DNA of 64,000 nt from Microbulbifer taiwanensis. GTDB lineage: Bacteria; Pseudomonadota; Gammaproteobacteria; Pseudomonadales; Cellvibrionaceae. Of the stretch, positions 26,955 through 35,948 are shown piece after piece. The stretch is taken from contig NZ_JACZFR010000006.1 in NCBI RefSeq assembly GCF_014904815.1, forward strand, positions 62,001 through 126,000, read 5' to 3'. A program made the translations under genes and the position numbers. The notes under the pieces were generated by a model. The model saw only the letters and a list, made by a program, of their open reading frames with translations, did no database searches and was not told the origin of the DNA. Numbering within the stretch: the first letter of the stretch is position 1; each line of letters opens with the position of its first letter.

Positions 26955-29453
26955 ATGAAGAGAAAACTAATGATCAGCGCGCTGCTAGTGTGCAGCGCCA
27001 ATGCCAGCGCCGACTGGTATTTCCGCGGAACCCCCAACGACTGGAGTGCCGAGGCGCTGGATTTTGTCGGCGGCAGCCAGTACAAAACCTGCCAGAGCTT
27101 CGCCAGCGGCGACGCCGGCGGCGGTCCGCGCTTCAAGATCGACCGATTCGGTGACTGGCAGCAGGCCTATCCGACGTCCGATTACGCGGTGACCGGCAAT
27201 AAAAGCTACGAAATATTTTTTGACAGCGACAGCCAGTCGATCCAGATCAGCGAGGTGGCCAGTTGTGACGGCGGCGGAATGGCCAGTAATTTCCCCAGTC
27301 TGTATTTCCGCGGTACCGCCAACGGCTGGGGCACCAGTGCCATGGCGCTGGTGGCGGACAACACCTGGCAGATCGAAGTCAATTTTGATGGCCAGACCAA
27401 CCAGCGCTTCAAGCTGGATGTGCAGGGCGACTGGAGTCAGAACTACGGCGACGACAATAGCGATGGCACCCTGGAGCAGACGGGTGCGGATATCTATACC
27501 CCGGTGAGTGGCGACCACCTGCTCACGGTGGACGATGCCAGCCTCGGCTACTCCCTCGAGCCGCTGGGCTGCACGCAGAACTGCGGCGGTGTGCAGAGCC
27601 TGGGGGCCGTCTATTCGGTGAATGAAACCACCTTCTCGCTCTGGTCGCCGGATCACAGCGAGGTGCAGCTGGTGCTGGATGGGCAGAGCCATGCGTTGAA
27701 CAAAGTCCCCAATTCGAACGGAATGACCGATATCTATTCCGTTACCGTGCCAGGCGACTGGAAACTGAAACCCTACTATTTCGTCGTCAACGGCGTGGTG
27801 GTGCGCGACCCCTACGGAAAAATGGCGGAACCCAATAGCGACAACAATATCGTCATGGATCCCGACGGCACCGACCCGCCGGGCGGCTGGTCGGCGCGAC
27901 CGGCACTGGCCGAGCGCGAGGATGCGGTTATTTACGAAGTGCACGTGCGCGATTTCACCATAGCGCCGGAATCCGGCGTCAGCGCGAACAAGCGCGGCAA
28001 ATTTCTCGGTATGGTGGAGGGCGGCACTCGTTTCAATGGCGTCGCGACCGGTATCGATCACCTGAAGGAACTGGGGGTGACCCATGTGCAGCTGATGCCG
28101 GCCTACGACTTCGGTTCCTGTCCCGATCTGGCCGATAGCAGCTGTTACAACTGGGGCTACGATCCGCGCAACTACAGTGTGCCGGAGGAGCGCTATTCGC
28201 AGACGCCCTACGACTACGAGAACCGCGTGCGCGAATTCAAGCAGATGGTGGACGAATTCCACCAGGCGGGCATCCGCGTGATCATGGATGTGGTCTACAA
28301 CCACACCTACTCGAAGGAGATGTTTGAGCCGATCTCGACCAGCTATTACACGCCCACCGACCTGTCCGGCACTGGCAACAGCATCGACGCCAATGTGCCC
28401 ATGGTCAGTCGCATGATTCGCGACTCCCTCGAGTACTGGGTGGACGAATACAACATCGACGGCTTCCGCTTCGACCTGATCGGAATCTTCGATTACGACG
28501 AGGTGGAGGACTGGGCCAGCCACCTGAACGACAAGTTCCCGGACAGAAACCTGCTGATCTACGGCGAGCCCTGGAACGGCTATGCATCGGATCCGCGCGA
28601 ATCCGAACGGGTGCGCCTCGGCACCATCGGTCGTATTCATCAGTCCCGCGTGGGCGTGTTCAATCCGAAATTCCGCGAGGCCATCAAGGGCCAGAACGAC
28701 AACGGCGGCTGTAACAGCGGCGACTGCTTCGCGATGAACAACAGCCCGGATACCTGGCGTATCGAAGTGGGCAGCCGTGCTGGTATCCGCTTTGCAAACG
28801 ACAAGGATGCAGTGATCGACACCTGGGATCCGATGTTTGCGATGGACCCGGAGCAGAGCATCAATTACGTCTCCGCCCACGACAATCTCAGCCTGCGCGA
28901 CAAACTACTGCAGTGGGCCGACCTGAACGGTGTCGACCGGGGGGATCCCTACCTGCGCCGTATGCAGATGTTTGCCAACGGCATAGTACTCACCAGCCAG
29001 GGGATTCCCTTCCTGCACGGCGGTGTGGAACTGATGCGCGACAAGCAGGAGGACCACAACAGCTACCAGTCACCGGACGCAATCAATCAGTACTACTGGC
29101 AGTGGAAGATCGACAACGCGGATGTTTTTGCCTACTACCGGGATGCCATTGCACTGCGCCGCGCCCACCCGGCCTTCCGCCTGACCAGCTGGGATGCCAT
29201 CAACCAGCATATGACCAGCAGCCGCCCGCGCTACGGCGTGGTGGTGAATCGTATCGACGGTGCGGCGGTGGGGGACAGCTGGAGCGAGATTATCGTGATC
29301 TACAACAGCGCCGACAATTACACCCATAGCTTGCCGGCCGGCGATTGGAAGGTGGCGATGGAGAAGTCGGATCCGGCGGCGGGGAATGGACGTGTCGTGA
29401 GCGGGTCGGTGGTCGCCGAGGGTACCGCGGTGACCGTGCTCTACCGCGATTGA
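26955..29453 (+). CDS. secreted type I pullulanase-like GH13 with two starch-binding-like modules and CBM48
   Basis: 832 aa from ATG 26955, preceded by ggaaagag; an upstream in-frame TTG would add 18 residues before the signal peptide and is rejected. Signal peptide to about residue 19 (SANASA). Module 1 (about 19-105, WYFRGTPNDW, two Cys) and module 2 (about 115-200, YFRGTANGWG) are followed by a CBM48-like domain (about 216-302, TFSLWSPDHSEVQLVL). The GH13 part has the type I pullulanase signature YNWGYDPRNYSVPE, Asp507 (GFRFDLIGIFD), Glu538 (IYGEPWNG) and Asp643 (SAHDNLSL). It should cut alpha-1,6 branches of pullulan, amylopectin or glycogen outside the cell and so complement the two amylases upstream. 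Two repeat elements separate it from them, so it may have its own promoter. Confidence 0.92.
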   Translation: MKRKLMISALLVCSANASADWYFRGTPNDWSAEALDFVGGSQYKTCQSFASGDAGGGPRFKIDRFGDWQQAYPTSDYAVTGNKSYEIFFDSDSQSIQISEVASCDGGGMASNFPSLYFRGTANGWGTSAMALVADNTWQIEVNFDGQTNQRFKLDVQGDWSQNYGDDNSDGTLEQTGADIYTPVSGDHLLTVDDASLGYSLEPLGCTQNCGGVQSLGAVYSVNETTFSLWSPDHSEVQLVLDGQSHALNKVPNSNGMTDIYSVTVPGDWKLKPYYFVVNGVVVRDPYGKMAEPNSDNNIVMDPDGTDPPGGWSARPALAEREDAVIYEVHVRDFTIAPESGVSANKRGKFLGMVEGGTRFNGVATGIDHLKELGVTHVQLMPAYDFGSCPDLADSSCYNWGYDPRNYSVPEERYSQTPYDYENRVREFKQMVDEFHQAGIRVIMDVVYNHTYSKEMFEPISTSYYTPTDLSGTGNSIDANVPMVSRMIRDSLEYWVDEYNIDGFRFDLIGIFDYDEVEDWASHLNDKFPDRNLLIYGEPWNGYASDPRESERVRLGTIGRIHQSRVGVFNPKFREAIKGQNDNGGCNSGDCFAMNNSPDTWRIEVGSRAGIRFANDKDAVIDTWDPMFAMDPEQSINYVSAHDNLSLRDKLLQWADLNGVDRGDPYLRRMQMFANGIVLTSQGIPFLHGGVELMRDKQEDHNSYQSPDAINQYYWQWKIDNADVFAYYRDAIALRRAHPAFRLTSWDAINQHMTSSRPRYGVVVNRIDGAAVGDSWSEIIVIYNSADNYTHSLPAGDWKVAMEKSDPAAGNGRVVSGSVVAEGTAVTVLYRD

Positions 29454-29467
29454 GGTGGGGCCGAACC

Positions 29468-29559
29468 TTGTAGGAGCGGCCCATGGCCGCGATAAGTCTG
29501 TACTGCGAAGCGAGATCTATCGTGGCCACCGGCGGATGGCCGCCCCACCGCTCCTACAA
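29468..29559. repeat. long TGTAGGAGC inverted-repeat element
   Basis: ttgtaggagc at 29468-29477 pairs with gctcctacaa at 29550-29559. Inner copies of ggcc..atggccgc on both sides suggest two facing REP-like units. It fills the gap between convergent GH13 genes together with the next element. Confidence 0.7.
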
Positions 29560-29566
29560 AGTTCCT

Positions 29567-29626
29567 TCGTCATGCCGGCGCAGGCCGGCATCCAGTCTGG
29601 ATTGCAGTCTGCGCCGCAATGACGAC
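29567..29626. repeat. CCGG-CCTGCG-CCGG dispersed intergenic element
   Basis: tcgtcatgccggcgcaggc on the left and tctgcgccgcaatgacga on the right, ending one base before the stop codon of the minus-strand GH13 gene. Member of the dispersed family; may act as terminator for both convergent genes. Confidence 0.7.
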
Positions 29627-29627
29627 T

Positions 29628-31469
29628 TTAGTTTACGCGGAAAATATGGCTGGCCAGCGGCTCAAGCTGCAGGGAAATTTCCCCCTCGCCTTCGCTGACA
29701 ACAAGCTCGCCCTTCGCAGCGCTGAGCTGGTCGGCAATTGCAAAGCTGCCATTGCCCAGCTGCCACTGCTGCAGTAATTCCGGCGGCAGTTGCAATTTCA
29801 CGGCTTTCTCTTCCCCGCCAAAGTTGGCGATCACCAGCAACTTCTCCTGCCCGGCCCAGCGCGCAAACGCAAACAGCTGTTCGTCGTAGCCCTGGCTGCG
29901 CTCGCGGTTGTAACGGTGCAGGTCCCGATAGTCGCCGCGCAGGGCTTCACTGCTGGCGGAGAAATTCATCAGGCGCTGATAGAAATCGCGCAGCTGTTTT
30001 TCTTCCGCGGTGGATTCGCCCTGCAGCCAGCGGCGCACGCTGGGTACTGACCAGTAGTCGAAGATGGTGGTGCGGCTGGCCTTGCCGAAACCGGCGTCCT
30101 CACTCGCGACTTCGCCCAGCTCCTGGCCGAAGTAGACCAGGGTCGGCGCCGCGGACAGGGTGGCGGAAACCAGCATGGCGGGCCTGCCGGCTTTGGCGCT
30201 GCCGGCAAATTCCGGGCTGGCGATACGCTGCTCGTCGTGGTTTTCCATAAAGTGCAGCATATGCGGGGCTATGTCCTGCAGCGCTGTCTGGATTTCCGCG
30301 ACCTTGTCCGTGCTGCCCTTACCCTCCATCACCGCGCGAACAGCGTCGTAAGTGCCCACCTTGTCGTAGAGGAAATCCATCTTGCCCAGGTGGATATAGT
30401 CGCGGTAGCGCTCCGGGGTGTAGATCTCGGCGAGCAGCAGTGCATCCGGCTTTTTCATTTTGATCGACGAGTTTAGGTAGCTCCAGAACTCCACCGGCAC
30501 CATGCCGGCCATGTCGTAGCGGAAACCGTCCACGCCGAAGTCGAGCCAGTAGAGGGCGATAGCGCGGAACTTCTGCCAGGATTCCGGCACCTCCTTGTCC
30601 GCCCAGAATGCTGCGTGGGCGCTGTAGTCCCGCTGCGCAAATTCCGCCGACAGCTCGGGGAAATCTTTACTGCCGTCCGGGCGCACACCGAAATTGATTT
30701 TTACCGTCTCGTACCAGTCGTCGATGGCCGGCTGCGCCGCGCGCGCGCCGTTGCCGGTCCACTTGGCCGGGCTCTCCGCAAAGCGGTCGTCCACCAGCGG
30801 ATTCCTCTCGCCATTTAAAGGGCGATAGCCGGCGTCGGATACCGGTACCCGGAAGTCCTCGCCGATCACGTAATAGAAGTTGTTGTCGCGGGCATAGGTG
30901 CGCGAGGTGTCGTCGTCAGCGCCGAAATCGCGCACACCCTCGGGCTTGTCCAGCGACTGATAGGCGCGCGCCACATGGTTGGGCACTATATCGATTATGA
31001 CCCTGAGGCCCTGTTCGTGGCTGCGCGCTACCAGGGCGCGGAATTCCTGCAATCGCTCGGCCGGGTTGTCCGCGAGGTCGGGGTTTACGCTGTAGTAATC
31101 CTTGATCGCATAGGGGGAGCCGGCGCGGCCCTTGACCACGTCCGGGTCATCGTTGCCGATACCGTACTGGGTGTAGTCTCCGACGAGTGCGTGGTGCAGG
31201 GCACCGGTATACCAGATATGGGTGGCGCCCAGTTCGCGGATATCCTGCAGCCGTTGCGGGGTAAAGTCACTGAACTTGCCCACGCCGTTTTCTTCCAGGG
31301 TGCCCCAGGGTTTGTTGGTGGAATTGGTGTTGCCGAACAGGCGCGTCATCACCTGGTAGATCACCGGCTTTTCCGCCGCAGTGATTTCTGAACGGCTTTC
31401 CTGCTTTTCCGCACAGCCAGTCGCGGTGGCGAGCAGGGCCGCGGCAAACAGGGATTGGATCTTGTTCAT
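29628..31469 (-). CDS. GH13 alpha-amylase-family lipoprotein (second)
   Basis: 613 aa. Lipoprotein signal LLATATGC (Cys about residue 19). GH13 signatures: VIIDIVPNHVA (region I), nucleophile Asp319 in GFRYDMAGMVP, acid/base Glu348 in LLAEIYTP, and Asp412 in ENHDEQRI. A C-terminal beta domain follows (KLLVIANFGGEEKAVKLQLP). The broad fit is to GH13 enzymes of glucan-utilisation systems; the subfamily and exact substrate cannot be settled by eye. It is 26 bp downstream of the GH31 gene on the same strand, so the two form an operon and probably act together in the periplasm or at the outer membrane to turn oligosaccharides into glucose. Confidence 0.9.
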   Translation of the reverse strand: MNKIQSLFAAALLATATGCAEKQESRSEITAAEKPVIYQVMTRLFGNTNSTNKPWGTLEENGVGKFSDFTPQRLQDIRELGATHIWYTGALHHALVGDYTQYGIGNDDPDVVKGRAGSPYAIKDYYSVNPDLADNPAERLQEFRALVARSHEQGLRVIIDIVPNHVARAYQSLDKPEGVRDFGADDDTSRTYARDNNFYYVIGEDFRVPVSDAGYRPLNGERNPLVDDRFAESPAKWTGNGARAAQPAIDDWYETVKINFGVRPDGSKDFPELSAEFAQRDYSAHAAFWADKEVPESWQKFRAIALYWLDFGVDGFRYDMAGMVPVEFWSYLNSSIKMKKPDALLLAEIYTPERYRDYIHLGKMDFLYDKVGTYDAVRAVMEGKGSTDKVAEIQTALQDIAPHMLHFMENHDEQRIASPEFAGSAKAGRPAMLVSATLSAAPTLVYFGQELGEVASEDAGFGKASRTTIFDYWSVPSVRRWLQGESTAEEKQLRDFYQRLMNFSASSEALRGDYRDLHRYNRERSQGYDEQLFAFARWAGQEKLLVIANFGGEEKAVKLQLPPELLQQWQLGNGSFAIADQLSAAKGELVVSEGEGEISLQLEPLASHIFRVN

Positions 31470-31495
31470 TGATTCGTATGCCCTCGAATTTTTTA

Positions 31496-33943
31496 TCAGT
31501 TTTTGACAGCCAGTTGCAGCGCTTGCTGACGCCAGGCGAATTTCACCAGCAGCTGGTCACTGCGTTTGTCATACCAGGCCCCCTGCGCAGCGCGGGCGAA
31601 GTCTTTCTCGCGCTGGTGCAGCTGTATTGTCTGGCCGCCGGCCTCGATCGCCGCCGGTGCCTGCTGCCAGTTGTGGATTTTCAGGGTGATTTGCCGCTGC
31701 GCCGGCATGCCTTCGTAGCCGTCGCCGCTGCGCTGGAAATCAAAGGCAATGCCATCGCCGTTTCTGCTGGCGGAGAAGGCCAGCTTTTCGTATTGGCCGC
31801 GATCGTATGCGTTCACGGTCGCACCGTCGTCCTCGTATATATAGCCGTTGGAGCGAACGGCGGTCGGGTGGGCGTAGTAGTCCAGTGTCAGCTTTGCGCT
31901 GGAATAGTCGCGGGTGCTGGTCATGTCCTCGACCGTGGGAATAAAGGCACCGGCGCGCACCAGTACCGGGATGGATTCCAGGTCCACTTTCACCTGCGCC
32001 GTCTCGCCGCCGTACTGATCGTCGTTCCAGTAATCGAACCAGACACCGCCGGGCAGTTGGACTTCCACCGCGTCGACACCGGCTTCGGTCACCGGCGCTA
32101 CCAGGAAGTCGTTGCCCCACAGATAGGCATCCTTGTAATCGATCAGCGCGGTATCGCTGTCATTTTCGAAGAACAGCGGGCGCATCAGCGGCATGCCGGT
32201 GCGGCTGTTCTCGAAGGCCAGGGTGTAGTTGTAGGGCAGCAGGCGGTAGCGCAGCTTGATGAACTCGCGGGTGATATCGCGGGTCTTGCGGTCGTGGAAG
32301 ACCGGCTCCGAGGCGATATGCTCCTGTGCGTGCGGGCGGTAGACCGGCTGGAAGGTGCCGTACTGCAGCCAGCGGATATACAGCTCGCGGTCGAACTCCT
32401 CACCGCCGGCGAAGCCGCCCAGATCCGAGTGGGTATAGCCGAAGCCGAGCAGGCTCATGGACAGCGCCAGTTCCACCTGCGGCTGCAGGCCGCCCCATTC
32501 GCGCGCCACGTCGCCGGTCCAGGGAATCATGCCGTAGCGCTGGGAGCCGGCAAAGCCGGCGCGCATCATGATAAAGGGGCGCTCGGCCGGGTTTTCGGAC
32601 TTCTCGTTTTCGTACAGCATCTGCGCCCAGCGGTGGCCGTAGGCGTTGTGTATCTCGTCGGCCATGCCGATCGCGTGCACCGTATCCGACGGATGCACTT
32701 CCGGCTCGCCCAGGTCGCCCCACCAGCCGGCTACCCCCTGTTGCTTGAGGCCGCGGTAGATATTCCAGAACCAGTCGCGGCCGTCCTCGGCGAAGACATC
32801 GATCAGGCCGGTATTGCCGAAATAGAAGTCGAAGCGCTTGGGCTTGCCGGTGAGGTCCTTCGCCAGGGCGTTGCTGGCCACTGCCTCGTCCCAGCGCTCG
32901 GAGGTGGAGAGGACAAATGGCTCGGTGACCAGAATGGTGTTGATGCCGCGCTCCTTGAGGTCGGCGATCATCTTCTCCGGCTCGGGGAAAGCGTTCTTGT
33001 CCCAGGCCAGGTTACCCATATGGCCCTTGATATCCGCGCCGAACCAGTAGAGATCCAGCACCAGCGCGTCCAGCGGAAAATCCTCCTCGGCGAACTTATC
33101 CACGGTGTCGCGCACCTGCTGCTCGGTGCGGTAGCCGAAGCGGGAGGCGAAATTGCCCAGCGCCCAGCGCGGCGGCAGTGGCTGCCTGCCGGTGACCGAG
33201 ACATAGTTCTCGATCAGCTGTGGATAGCTGTCGCCGGCGACGATGATGTAGGCGGTGCGACCGCCAACCGCCTCGAATTGCAGCACATCCTTCTCGCTGG
33301 CACCCAGGTCCAGGTTGCCGGTGGCGGAGTTGTCGAACAGCAGTATGTATTTGTTGCTCGACATGACCGCCGGCAGGGAGAAATACATCTGGTTGGATTC
33401 GGTGGTGTAGCCGTAGTGGGCCTTGTTGTACAGCGGCAGGCGCTGGCCGCGACGGTCCATACCCAATACCCGCTCGCCGCCGCCGAGGAGTTTTTCCTCC
33501 GCGGCCAGGGCAAAGCGGAAGCCGCGCAGCGTCTCGTTGGCAAAGAAGCCGAGCTCCTCGCCGGTCAGTCGCTGCGCGCCGCGCAGGTACTCGATGTAGA
33601 AGGGCGATTTGTGAATCACTGCCTTGAGCTGGTCAGTGCCGTACTCCAGCCTGTCTCTCTTCTCGTCCAGCCGCGCGGCGCCGGGTGCCCGCTCGGCGAT
33701 GGCAAAGGAGGGCAGCTGTTTGAGCCCCTCGCGTTGGTAGTGCACCTCCAGCGCCCCTTTCCTTAGCGGGGTCAGGGTGACAGTGCCGTCACTGGTCTCT
33801 ACGGTGAGTGAGTGCTCGCTGAGCTGGTGATTGCGGTAGACTCGCTGGTCGGCGGCCTGAACCTGGGCGGCAGTGCAGAGTGCGGCGAAGCACAGTGCGG
33901 CGGCGAGGCCCTGCAGACGCAAAAGAGAGGATTTCAAGATCAT
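31496..33943 (-). CDS. secreted GH31 alpha-glucosidase
   Basis: 815 aa with signal peptide (to about residue 30, AQVQAADQ). An N-terminal beta domain leads to the GH31 barrel. Nucleophile Asp410 lies in WWGDLGEPE and acid/base Asp478 in PWTGDVAREW; RWALGNFASRFGYRTEQQV, YTHSDLGGF and RWLQYGTFQPVYRPH are further family blocks. The C-terminus has the usual proximal and distal beta domains (PVLVRAGAFIP, YEDDGATVNAYDRG). GH31 alpha-glucosidases release glucose from non-reducing ends of maltodextrins or isomalto-oligosaccharides by retention. Alpha-xylosidase or transglucosidase activity cannot be excluded. First gene of a two-gene operon with the GH13 lipoprotein and divergent from the MFS transporter. 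Confidence 0.92.
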   Translation of the reverse strand: MILKSSLLRLQGLAAALCFAALCTAAQVQAADQRVYRNHQLSEHSLTVETSDGTVTLTPLRKGALEVHYQREGLKQLPSFAIAERAPGAARLDEKRDRLEYGTDQLKAVIHKSPFYIEYLRGAQRLTGEELGFFANETLRGFRFALAAEEKLLGGGERVLGMDRRGQRLPLYNKAHYGYTTESNQMYFSLPAVMSSNKYILLFDNSATGNLDLGASEKDVLQFEAVGGRTAYIIVAGDSYPQLIENYVSVTGRQPLPPRWALGNFASRFGYRTEQQVRDTVDKFAEEDFPLDALVLDLYWFGADIKGHMGNLAWDKNAFPEPEKMIADLKERGINTILVTEPFVLSTSERWDEAVASNALAKDLTGKPKRFDFYFGNTGLIDVFAEDGRDWFWNIYRGLKQQGVAGWWGDLGEPEVHPSDTVHAIGMADEIHNAYGHRWAQMLYENEKSENPAERPFIMMRAGFAGSQRYGMIPWTGDVAREWGGLQPQVELALSMSLLGFGYTHSDLGGFAGGEEFDRELYIRWLQYGTFQPVYRPHAQEHIASEPVFHDRKTRDITREFIKLRYRLLPYNYTLAFENSRTGMPLMRPLFFENDSDTALIDYKDAYLWGNDFLVAPVTEAGVDAVEVQLPGGVWFDYWNDDQYGGETAQVKVDLESIPVLVRAGAFIPTVEDMTSTRDYSSAKLTLDYYAHPTAVRSNGYIYEDDGATVNAYDRGQYEKLAFSASRNGDGIAFDFQRSGDGYEGMPAQRQITLKIHNWQQAPAAIEAGGQTIQLHQREKDFARAAQGAWYDKRSDQLLVKFAWRQQALQLAVKN

Positions 33944-34032
33944 CGCGCAGACTTCATCTTTATGTTGTTGGGTATCGGCACCGTGCGGGCGCAGGATGCC
34001 TGAGCCTATGCTAGAGCCGTGACCGCCGCCCG

Positions 34033-34056
34033 CATCCTCCCCCGCGGGGGAGGATG
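34033..34056. repeat. perfect 24-nt palindrome between divergent genes
   Basis: catcctcccccg followed by its exact reverse complement, in the 177-bp gap between the divergent GH31 and MFS genes. Related imperfect palindromes at 11891 and 21315 also precede sugar genes. Could be a shared operator or just a member of a dispersed hairpin family. Confidence 0.65.
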
Positions 34057-34120
34057 GCCCAGGCTATCCCCGGTGCCACAATCTGCGTATAACCATAATC
34101 AGTTATCAGCGGTGATCCCC

Positions 34121-35641
34121 ATGACCGAATCAACATCCGGCGCCTCGGCGCGGCCCGTGAAACAGCCCAAGTTGCCTTTCTGGCAGGTGTGGAACGTCAG
34201 CCTCGGCTTTCTCGGCGTGCAGTTCGGTTTTGCGCTGCAGAATGCCAACGCCAGCCGTATCCTCTCCGATCTGGGCGCCGACCTGCACTCGCTGTCGCTC
34301 TTCTGGATTGTGGCTCCGCTGATGGGCCTACTGGTGCAGCCGATCGTCGGCTCGGCCTCCGACCGCACCTGGAACCGCTTCGGTCGCCGCAACCCCTATA
34401 TCCTGTTCGGTGCCATCGCCGCCGCCCTGGGCATGGCGTTTATGCCCAATGCCGGCATAGTGGTGGCCTTCGTCGCGCCGATCCTGTTCGGCGGCGTGAT
34501 GCTGGCGCTGATGGACGCCGCCTTCAATGTGACCATGCAGCCCTTCCGCGCCCTGGTATCCGATATGGTGCCCTCGGAGCAGCGCACCCTGGGTTACTCG
34601 GTGCAGTCGCTGTTGATCAATATCGGCGCTGTGTTCGGCTCCATGCTGCCGTTTATCCTGACCAATGTCATCGGTCTGGAAAACACCGCCCAGGCGGGCG
34701 AAGTGGCGCCGTCGGTGATCTGGGCCTTCTATATCGGTGCAACCGTATTGCTGGGTTCGGTGCTGTGGACGGTTTTCCGCACCAAAGAGTACGCACCGGA
34801 GCAGTACAACGCCTACAAGGGGATCGATGCCGAGCAGCTGGCGCGCGAGCAGGCCGAGCGCCAGTCCCTGCCGCAGCGGATCAAAGGTTTCTTCCGGCTG
34901 CTGATCACCATGCCCAAGACCATGCGCCAGCTGGCGCTGGTGCAATTCTTCTCCTGGTTCGCGCTCTTTATCATGTGGGTCTACACCACACCGGCCATCA
35001 CCCAGCACGTCTGGGGTGTGGAGGCCAAGTGGTTCGACTCCCACTACCTGGAGAGCGTCGGTCAGATCCCCGCGCATATCGCCGCGGCCAAGGGCGCAGC
35101 CGGCGACTGGGTGGGGATTATCTTTGCCGCCTACTCCCTGTTCGCCGCGATTTTCTCCATCGTCCTGGTCAAGGTCGCCAACACTCTGGGACGAAAGCCC
35201 ACCTACGCACTGTCCCTGCTGCTGGGTGGTCTGGGCTATATCAGCTTCCTGCTGTTCCAGGGCGGTGAGGCGACCCAGGTGGATCTGCTGATTACCCAGG
35301 TCACTGTGCCCAGCGGTGCGCTCGGCCTGCTGCTGCCGATGGTGGGCGTGGGTATCGCCTGGGCGGCGATCCTGGCCATGCCCTATGCGATACTCTCCGA
35401 CTCGCTGCCGGCTTCCAAGACCGGCGTGTATATGGGGATTTTCAATTTCACCATCGCCGCGCCGCAGATTATCTCGGCGTTGCTGGCGGGCCAGATTCTG
35501 AAGGGCGTTTTCGACAACCAGGCGATCTACATTATCGTGCTGGCCGGGGTGTGCATGATACTCGGCGCTGTGTCTGTGTTCTTCGTCCGTGAACAGCAGG
35601 CAGAGGAGGGCAGTAGGGTGAAAGAGGCGGTCGCCGCCTGA
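34121..35641 (+). CDS. MFS sugar transporter (SLC45/maltose-type)
   Basis: 506 aa from ATG 34121 (MTESTSG); longer in-frame starts lack family sequence. About 12 membrane segments. The loop between helices 2 and 3 reads [15 protein letters not shown], the RxGRR style of the sucrose/maltose (SLC45, GPH-like) transporter branch. N-terminal [19 protein letters not shown] is also typical. In Caulobacter and related bacteria such a gene sits in maltose loci beside GH13/GH31 genes and a TonB receptor and moves maltose or maltodextrins across the inner membrane. It is divergent from the GH31-GH13 operon here, which supports that role. Substrate remains inferred. Confidence 0.88.
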   Translation: MTESTSGASARPVKQPKLPFWQVWNVSLGFLGVQFGFALQNANASRILSDLGADLHSLSLFWIVAPLMGLLVQPIVGSASDRTWNRFGRRNPYILFGAIAAALGMAFMPNAGIVVAFVAPILFGGVMLALMDAAFNVTMQPFRALVSDMVPSEQRTLGYSVQSLLINIGAVFGSMLPFILTNVIGLENTAQAGEVAPSVIWAFYIGATVLLGSVLWTVFRTKEYAPEQYNAYKGIDAEQLAREQAERQSLPQRIKGFFRLLITMPKTMRQLALVQFFSWFALFIMWVYTTPAITQHVWGVEAKWFDSHYLESVGQIPAHIAAAKGAAGDWVGIIFAAYSLFAAIFSIVLVKVANTLGRKPTYALSLLLGGLGYISFLLFQGGEATQVDLLITQVTVPSGALGLLLPMVGVGIAWAAILAMPYAILSDSLPASKTGVYMGIFNFTIAAPQIISALLAGQILKGVFDNQAIYIIVLAGVCMILGAVSVFFVREQQAEEGSRVKEAVAA

Positions 35642-35712
35642 CGCGGGCGAACACAAGTTTCGTTCCGGCCGCTCCAGGTATTCACGGCGCCTTCGGCCCC
35701 TACGGATTACTA

Positions 35713-35782
35713 TCGTCATTCCGGCGAAGGCCGGAATTCAGGCACCTCGGAACTGGATACCGGCCTGCGCCGGCATGGCGAG
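35713..35782. repeat. CCGG-CCTGCG-CCGG dispersed intergenic element
   Basis: cgtcattccggcgaaggcc and ggcctgcgccggcatggcg flank about 30 nt. It occupies part of the 307-bp gap after the MFS gene; the rest of the gap holds a small ctcctgc / gcaggag hairpin at 35809-35828 and the promoter described next. Confidence 0.7.
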
Positions 35783-35887
35783 CCAATGAACTCTCGATCT
35801 GAATCAGACTCCTGCGCATGTGCAGGAGGTGGGTGGCTCCGTCTCTCGCCCAGGCCTGAAAATCCGTTTTGTTGGCAGCGGTCAACT

Positions 35888-35942
35888 TTGACAAGCCGCT
35901 GCGACCGTCCCTAGACTGGTTCGCTAACTAATAATTAGCGAA
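35888..35942 (+). promoter_or_regulatory. sigma70-like promoter with overlapping inverted repeat
   Basis: TTGACA at 35888-35893 and TAGACT at 35912-35917, 18 bp apart. Immediately after lies ttcgctaa (35920-35927), then 7 nt, then ttagcgaa (35935-35942), a perfect inverted repeat at the expected transcription start and six bases before the ATG of the symporter gene. The position suits a repressor operator or a translation-blocking hairpin. Confidence 0.65.
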
Positions 35943-35948
35943 TAACGC

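Noticed and set aside
11977..35641. Bacteroidetes-type SusCD polysaccharide locus
   Set aside because: No SusD-like lipoprotein; the receptor has the proteobacterial carbohydrate-receptor plug and the transporters are SSS and MFS.
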